Part shown: positions 57,780 to 64,000 of the stretch, piece by piece
Numbering within the stretch: the first letter of the stretch is position 1
Layout: the number at the start of each line of letters is the position of its first letter
Assembly (NCBI GenBank): GCA_003116995.1
Contig: BDSL01000018.1
Coordinates: forward strand, 744,001 to 808,000
DNA: 64,000 nucleotides
Direction of reading: 5' to 3'
From: Yamagishiella unicocca
Lineage: Eukaryota; Chlorophyta; Chlorophyceae; Chlamydomonadales; Volvocaceae
Translations under genes and position numbers: made by a program
The notes under the pieces: generated by a model
Told to the model about the DNA's origin: nothing
Database searches by the model: none
The model's input: only the letters and a program-made list of their open reading frames with translations

Positions 57780-60088
57780 TCAGCTGCTGCCTGCGCCGCT
57801 CGCCTGCTGCTGCACCGCCTGCTGCTGCTGCTGGCTGGCCAGGGCGCCCGTGTGGCCCGTGATGGGGCATGGCAGGCCCCACTCCGCAAACTTAACATAG
57901 ATACCCATCTTGATTCGATCCAGCGCCGAATCAAGGCTGTCTACCGCCGGCCGGGCCACAACCTCAAAGGCCTGAGATGCACGCAGGGAGGGCAACAGCA
58001 CGTCTTCAGGGATGCCGCGCGCGGGTTGGACACCGTTTGTGAACCGGTGTTCTCCAGCCCACCAGCCCAGCGCCGCCAGCGCCAGTCCAGCACCGTCACC
58101 CCAGAGCTCCTCTTCAGCAAACCGCCGGAAGGCACCGGCATTATGGAGAGCACCAACGCAGCCCAGCGGCAGCACTGCGCGGTCGTCCCGCACACGCACC
58201 CACTCCCCTGCCCTTTCCCTCTCCCGCCCCACCTGAGGTGTGCCCGCCTTGTCGTCGTAAAAGTAAAAGTCGATGACGTACCGCACCTCCCGGCCGCAGC
58301 GGTCGATGATCCAGTCGTGCCGATCAAACGGAGCCGGGCCGCCCAGCATGTTGCGGATCCACGCCAAAGGGCTGCGGCAGCAGTCGCCCGCAGACGCCGG
58401 CGGCGATTGCGACGGCGGGGTAAAAGGAAGACCCGTGTACGAAAGAAAGAAAAACCGTTTAGGACAGACGTTCCGATGGCGGGGTTGGTTCGGAAGGGTG
58501 ATAAGGCATGGCATATGAGACCCCAGTACGGTGCAGGTGCAGGGCGGAGGGTTGCGCTTGTGGTTGCGAGTAAGGGACAGGGGGGACCTCAGCGCGCGTG
58601 GGAGCCCCGCGGAGTTGCGTCACGCCTCAGCAGCTCGCCACCTCTCGTCCACCACCACCCCTCCTTCGCCGGCTCTCCGGCCCCACCTGAGACCCCCAGC
58701 CCCACCTGAGGTCGTGCGGCTTGCCCTGGAAGCGGAGCAGCGTGGGGGAGTCGCACTCCTGCTTGTGCAGCACCTCCCAAAACATGACCCGGTTCCACGT
58801 CGCCTCGTTCATGCCTGGCCGAAGAGTGCCGCAGCGGGGTGCAGCGGGAAGGGGGAGAGGCGGAGGGAGGTCGGCGGTAGCGCGCGGGAGCGGCAGGATG
58901 GGCCGCCAGCGCCAGCGCCAGGTCAGCAGCACGGACGGTCCACAGCTGCGGACCGCTTCGCTGTCAAGACAAGTCCGCCATTCCCGCACATTGCAGGCAT
59001 TGCAAGGGCCGTAATGCCTGCACCTTCTTTTCTGATTCTCTACAGCCCTTTCCCATTTTACCAGCCAACCAGCCCGAAACAAATCGCCTCTTACTCACTC
59101 CCCGCCGCCCCGCCTTCCCTGCTTGTTCCCCACTTCCGGGCGGCTGCTACCCTCCCCTCCCTCGAAGCTCCCCTCTCCTCCCGCGGCCTTCCGCGGTCTC
59201 ACTGTTGTGCGCCGCGATGAAGCCCTCCATGTCGTCCTCGCTGACGTCCTCGCCTTTGCCTTTGCGCCGTAGAGCTGTGCCGATGGTGGTGGTTGGGGGC
59301 CGGAGGCGCGGACAGGGGAGGGAAAGGTAGGGTCGTGGTGCTTGCTACGGGGGGGCCCAATCTGGGCTTCATGGAACATATGGCTGTGTCCACATGGGCG
59401 CAAGCGCCGGCGATGGAAGGGCAGTCCGGGCTGAGCAGTCCATGAGCTCATTTCTGAGCATACTACGGGCTCGTGCAATAAAAGGCGGCGGCAAGAAGTG
59501 TGCAGGCGCGGTGGACTTGCAACATGACGTAGGGTCGGGAGTGAGCAACGGTGGTCCAAGGGCCTTACGGTGAAGGTAAATGTGTCCTTTGGGGGCGGCA
59601 ACACCAGCGGAGAACCAGCCCCCACACTGTCCACCCATGATGCCCTCCTCCGTTCTGTACCCTCACACCGAGCGCTATCACACCCAGCCAACGCCACCTA
59701 GCCTACCATTAAACACCATTTGAGGTGAGGGAAACAGCCACGTTGCCTCGGTGCCACCCTTGGGGATATTGGAAGCAACCCGGTCTGTAGAAAGCGGTTT
59801 GCGCTGGCCAGGACATGGCAGCTGGTTGGGTTCAAGCGGCATATTGTTCTTCGGGTCTAGCAAGTCAGCGCCCTGTATTGATTGCAGCGGGCTCTTGGGT
59901 GCTGGGCTGTTCGGGTCGTTGATTCGCTGCCCGTAGACATTGTAGACTGACGGGTTTTTATATTTGGGGTTCACAGGGCAAGATGACGCCTCCCCGGCAT
60001 CCGAGCTGCTGCCAGCGGCCGCAGCACAGGGTGCCGTGACGGTCGGCGGGGCACTGGGCGGCGGAGGCGAGCTCTGCTGATTACCCAT
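57780..60088 (-). CDS. HCCS: Holocytochrome c synthase (cytochrome c haem lyase)
   Basis: Covalently attaches haem to the CXXCH motif of cytochrome c in the mitochondrial intermembrane space. Exons are 60088-59707, 59274-59203, 58814-58706, 58371-58233 and 57971-57780. Phases match and give 297 residues. Seen: a CPV motif at 37-39 (CP haem-regulatory type typical of the family), [42 protein letters not shown] with His150 at the place of the haem-ligand His of human [45 protein letters not shown] and [11 protein letters not shown], and [16 protein letters not shown]. The start MGNQQSS fits an N-myristoylation signal. A short Gln-rich tail ends the protein. Divergent from SufS. Complete. Confidence 0.95.
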
Positions 60089-60408
60089 GGACGCTCACAC
60101 GCCAAGCTAAGCGCAGGTAGAGAGCAACTATATTCAGATGCACCTAACAGGCGTGTTTTGATGACAATCAGGATTTGTTTGTTTCCGACACAGGGCTTTC
60201 AGTGCGCATACGCCTAATATTTATGGAAGCTACACTTAGGAGGCAACGTTGGGACACATGTGAGCTGAGTCGTGCGCTGTTTTTGGATTCACCTCTGCCA
60301 GCTGCATTGTCGTAGTACCCTCTCCTCGCATAATCCCGCAAGGAATTACATTTCGCATATCGTTTTGTAATTGGTCACCACCGTTGACTTGCTTTAGCAA
60401 TCTGATAA
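60089..60408. promoter_or_regulatory. Divergent promoter spacer, HCCS / SUFS
   Basis: A 320-bp A/T-richer spacer between start codons of two cofactor-assembly genes. It presumably holds both promoters; no named element is visible. Confidence 0.5.
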
Positions 60409-62719
60409 ATGCGTTCTCTCAGCCAGACTCGGACGCCTCCCTGCTCCACGTCAGGGCGGCAAATAGCACATGTGGCGTTCACCAGCATGCCAAGATCTTT
60501 TAGGAAAGAGCACTGGAGCACCCTAAGGCGGGCTGCAGCGGCGGTGAGTGCCACGGCGTGCGTGCGAGGCCTGGTGGCATCAACCGCGCTGCATAGAAAT
60601 GATTGAGTTGCGCGCACGGGCTGTTGTACTGTGTTGATAGGATTAACACGCTAGTGGCCGTGTGGCACACAATTACCAACGGGCCAAATTGGCCTCCGAC
60701 GATTCCCTCCGGCGCCACCCACGATGCACCCTGAATCTGCGTTCAGCATGTGCAGTGTTATGCCATCTAGTCCAATTGCTGTCCGTGGGCCTTCTCACAG
60801 GCTGCCGACGTGGCCTCCGCTGCGCCAGCCCCATCGCCGTCGCAGCTAGCTTTGGGGGAATCTCTTCGCACGCAGTTCCCGATTCTTGACCAGGAGGTCA
60901 ATGGCCATCGCTTAGTGTACCTGGACAACGCTGCGACCAGCCAGAAGCCGCGCGCGGTGCTTGACTCCATGGCAGAATGCTACACCAGGTACAATGCCAA
61001 CGTACACCGCGGCGTCCACGCGCTCAGCGCGAAATCGACGTATGAATATGAGGAGGCGCGCGCCAAGGTGGCGGCGCTGATTGGCGCGTCTACCTGCCGA
61101 GAGGTGGTAATTACGCGTAACGCCACGGAGGCCATTAACCTTGTGGCGAACACCTGGGGCACCCAGAACATCAAGCAGGGAGATGAGGTACGCGACTGGT
61201 ATTCTGCCTGTTCATGGGTATGGGCGGGTTACCCGGGACAGGTGGGTATCAGCATCATGGGTATAGCATGCTTAGGTGCTTGCTTGATCACGTTGATGCG
61301 GTGAGTGGGTAATACCCCCCGGTCCGTCCTCTGCCAAGACAGCAGGCACACACACGACGCCATCGTTATGATGACACGCTGCGCAGGTCTTTCCCAGTTC
61401 ACTCATGTTCTTCCCGAGGTGTTCTGCCCTTGGCTATTTGTTACCGGAATTCCCGCACGCGTCATTTTACAGCGGCACAGGGTTTGTCAGCGGGTTTTTG
61501 AGATTCGTGCTAGGAATTCGCGACGTCAAGCGCATTTTATGAGAGCAGGTTACAAGCTCCGTGCGACAGTGCCAACCTGGATCTCCAGCTTTAGCACCAC
61601 CTCATGTGGCGCATAGGCTGCTATCAAGGATGCAGCTCGTGTCCTTTCAGGGCGAGCACGCATATCCTTCTTAAACTTTAAGGTTTATAAAAAACACACG
61701 TCTTGCAAAGGCGCACATGTGCACGTGCCGATTGGCGTCATCTCCACGTGAGACACATCACTTGCAACCTAACTAACCGCCTCGACCCCGGGCCCCCTCA
61801 ATCCCAGATCATCCTCTCCGTCGCGGAGCACCACGCCAACCTGGTCCCCTGGCAGCTCCTGGCCGCCCGCACCGGCGCCGTGCTGCGCCATGTGCGCCTC
61901 ACCCCCGACCGCACCCAGCTTGATCTGGACCACTTCCGGGAGCTGCTGTCGCCGCGCACGCGCCTCGTGTCGCTGGTGCACGTGTCCAACGTGCTGGGCT
62001 GCGTGCTGGACGTGGACTACGTGGCGGAGGCGACCCGCGGGGTGGGCGCCAAGCTGCTGCTGGACTGCTGCCAATCGGTGCCGCACATGCCCGTGGACGT
62101 GACCAAGCTGGGTGCGGACTGGATCGTCGCTTCATCGCACAAATTCTGCGGCCCCTCCGGCGTGGGGTTCTTGTGGGGTCGCTACGATGTGCTGGAGTCT
62201 ATGGGGCCGTGGATGGGAGGCGGGGAGATGATTCAGGACGTGTTCCTGGACAGTTCAACGTACGCGCCGCCGCCGGCGAGGTTCGAAGCCGGCACGCCGG
62301 CGATTGCCGAGACGATTGGCATGGGCGCCGCCGCGGACTGGCTCCGAAATCTGGGCATGGACCGTATCCATGCGTACGAACATGAGATCGGGTCGTACTT
62401 GTACGAGCGCCTGGTCGCGCTGTCCCCGCGAATCAAGGCCTACGGCCCGCGGCCGGACGCGCCGCGGGGCCGGGCGTCGCTGGTTGCGTTCAACGTGGAG
62501 GGGCTGCACGCCACGGACGTGTCGACCCTGCTAGACTTCTCGGGTGTGGCGGTGCGCAGCGGCCACCACTGCGCGCAGCCGTTACACCGGGAGCTGGGGG
62601 TGCCGGCGTCGGCCCGCGCCTCGGCGTACGTGTACAACACAGCGGCTGAGGTGGACACCTTTGTGGAGGCACTGCGGGACACGATCAAGTTTTTTGACGA
62701 CGCGCACGGCACGGCGTGA
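60409..62719 (+). CDS. SUFS: SufS-type cysteine desulfurase, chloroplast
   Basis: A PLP-dependent class-V aminotransferase-fold enzyme that takes sulfur from L-cysteine for plastid Fe-S cluster assembly with SufE and SufBCD. Exons are 60409-60543, 60801-61187 and 61808-62719. All junctions are phase 0 and give 477 residues. Exon 1 plus the start of exon 2 is an Arg/Ser/Ala-rich transit peptide ([17 protein letters not shown]). The mature part has [34 protein letters not shown], Schiff-base Lys286 in [10 protein letters not shown] and persulfide Cys429 in [15 protein letters not shown]. The Cys motif is SufS type rather than IscS/NFS1 type. The length is as expected for a plastid precursor. 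Complete and apparently functional. Confidence 0.96.
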
Positions 62720-64000
62720 GCGGGGCCGGGTTGAGTCGCGTGAGGGTAGTGTTGTTGGGGGTGTTGCAGCGGGCTGTTGAGGGGCTGTCTTGAGAGGTTT
62801 GGGGCTGGGAGGGCAGGTGCTAGAGCAGGGCGCCGTTGGTTGAAGGCAAGGACGTGGTGTAAGGCTATGGTGGTAGCCTGGGCGGACTACCGTGTGAGGT
62901 GAAGTGTGACGCGAGGTGAGGCTGTGGGTGTGGGCTGCGGCCGTTTGGAGAGGGGGGGTCTCGCGTGTTGGCGCTCACGGTCTGCGGTGCTGGGCTGCAG
63001 TGAAGCGGTGTCTGCGTACGGACGTAATGGTATCGAAAATATCGGTTATAAAGGGCATATACATATTCGGGCATCAAGATGTTGAAAGGCTTGCCGCAGA
63101 GGCTTGCCGCAGTGCAGGTGCAGCGAGTGTTACAAGGCTGCAGAAGCCGAGTGCAGTAAGCACAAGTCAAGGGGGGCGTCGCTGGAAACGTGACGTATTG
63201 ACAGGTTCTCGTTGGGACTACAAACCCTACAAACGATCGTGGGTTGATGTGTAGGCGACGGTACAGTGCCCCCACGATGCCAAGGTCCCGCCCAGGAGAG
63301 GCTACTGTATTACGGGCATTTGTCAGAACGCCTGTGACGTCATCGTAACCGTGTAAGGTCAAACCAAGCTGTGCCGTGACCATATAACGTAAACAGCTAG
63401 CAGCATTTCCGCACGACAGTTTACGTCCACATCCTTCCTAATGTACATCAACATGCTAGAACGGACAGCGATGGACATTTATTACGCTCACCCGCGCGCG
63501 ACACCGCCTTTGGCCGTTTCCATGCCAAACCCGAAGGCCGTTACTAGGAACACAACTCTGATATCACCTCGCAAAGTACAGCTGGTGGGCCCAGCAGGAT
63601 TTGGCTTCCAATCGAGCACATCAACTGGCATCATGCGCAGCAGTCAGACGCTATGTGGCTTCAACCCGGATATGCCGACCACGCCGATGCCATCTTGACC
63701 GGTGAAACAGGCCAGATGCTCGGGCCAGGATCCGAAATCCCGATCAGCTGTAAGCGATGATGCTTCCAATCACTATATGCCCCAGAATAACACTATACAT
63801 GGCCAACAGGCACACACAGGGCACACGAAGTGTCATGCCCGTGCAGCCGACGTGCCGGTGCACCAAGTTCAGCTTGATATACCTTTGATAAAAATCCTGC
63901 GTAGTTATGTTCAGCAACTCTACATGGATAACACACGCTGTCGACCGCAAATTGACTGTACGACATTTTGGTCGTAAAAATGCGCCTGGCCTTCAAGCCG
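62720..64000. other. 3' region of SUFS and unassigned sequence
   Basis: SUFS 3' UTR, then about 1.1 kb with no supported gene. Short frames on both strands near 63.4-63.7 kb lack splice context or family resemblance. A neighbouring gene may begin beyond the right edge. Confidence 0.45.
62859..62863 (+). terminator. TGTAA polyadenylation motif, SUFS
   Basis: TGTAA lies 140 bases after the SUFS stop, in the sequence GGTGTAAGG. It is the first such motif downstream and in the expected range. Confidence 0.5.

Noticed and set aside
63441..63698. 85-codon plus-strand frame and an overlapping minus-strand frame
   Set aside because: Neither has splice context, domain similarity or the codon usage of neighbouring exons.

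Overview
The window is nuclear DNA of a green alga, most likely a volvocine (Chlamydomonas/Volvox-type) species. The evidence is intron-dense genes with GTGAGT/GTGGGT donors and CAG acceptors, G/C-rich exons with Ala/Gly/Pro/Gln-rich linkers, TGTAA polyadenylation motifs, chloroplast-targeted housekeeping proteins, and best resemblance to plant/algal eukaryotic families. I saw no bacterial operon, tRNA, rRNA, CRISPR array or autonomous transposon. Exon coordinates below come from reading splice sites and checking that codon phases match across each junction. They are models, not transcript evidence.

Layout, left to right: (1) 1-7191 minus, a partial SMC6-family gene running off the left edge. 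(2) 7709-18146 plus, a complete second SMC6 gene, head-to-head with the first across 517 bp. Both carry a Tudor-like module in front of the SMC ATPase head. (3) 19404-22034 minus, a plastid EngB GTPase. (4) 22376-24637 plus, an F-box/LRR protein. (5) 26443-29706 minus, a long coiled-coil protein. (6) 30172-33434 plus, NOP56, with a box C/D snoRNA nested in an intron. (7) about 33.8-34.6 kb plus, a small unresolved gene. (8) 35283-43320 minus, gamma-tubulin complex protein 2. (9) 45089-56294 plus, a 2,370-residue protein with two PH-like domains and a huge disordered tail. (10) 57780-60088 minus, holocytochrome c synthase. (11) 60409-62719 plus, plastid SufS cysteine desulfurase.

Apart from the small gene, transcription direction alternates strictly. 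This gives five divergent pairs, four of them sharing a spacer of about 0.3-0.5 kb: SMC6/SMC6, EngB/F-box, coiled-coil/NOP56, GCP2/PH (1.8 kb) and HCCS/SufS.

Functional themes: SMC6 is the ATPase subunit of the SMC5/6 DNA-repair complex. NOP56 is a core protein of box C/D snoRNPs and here hosts such an RNA. EngB and SufS are plastid ribosome-assembly and Fe-S factors. HCCS attaches haem to mitochondrial cytochrome c, and GCP2 nucleates microtubules. The most unusual item is the divergent pair of old SMC6 paralogues, each with an apparent N-terminal Tudor-like chromatin-reader module. I know of no SMC6 described with this architecture.
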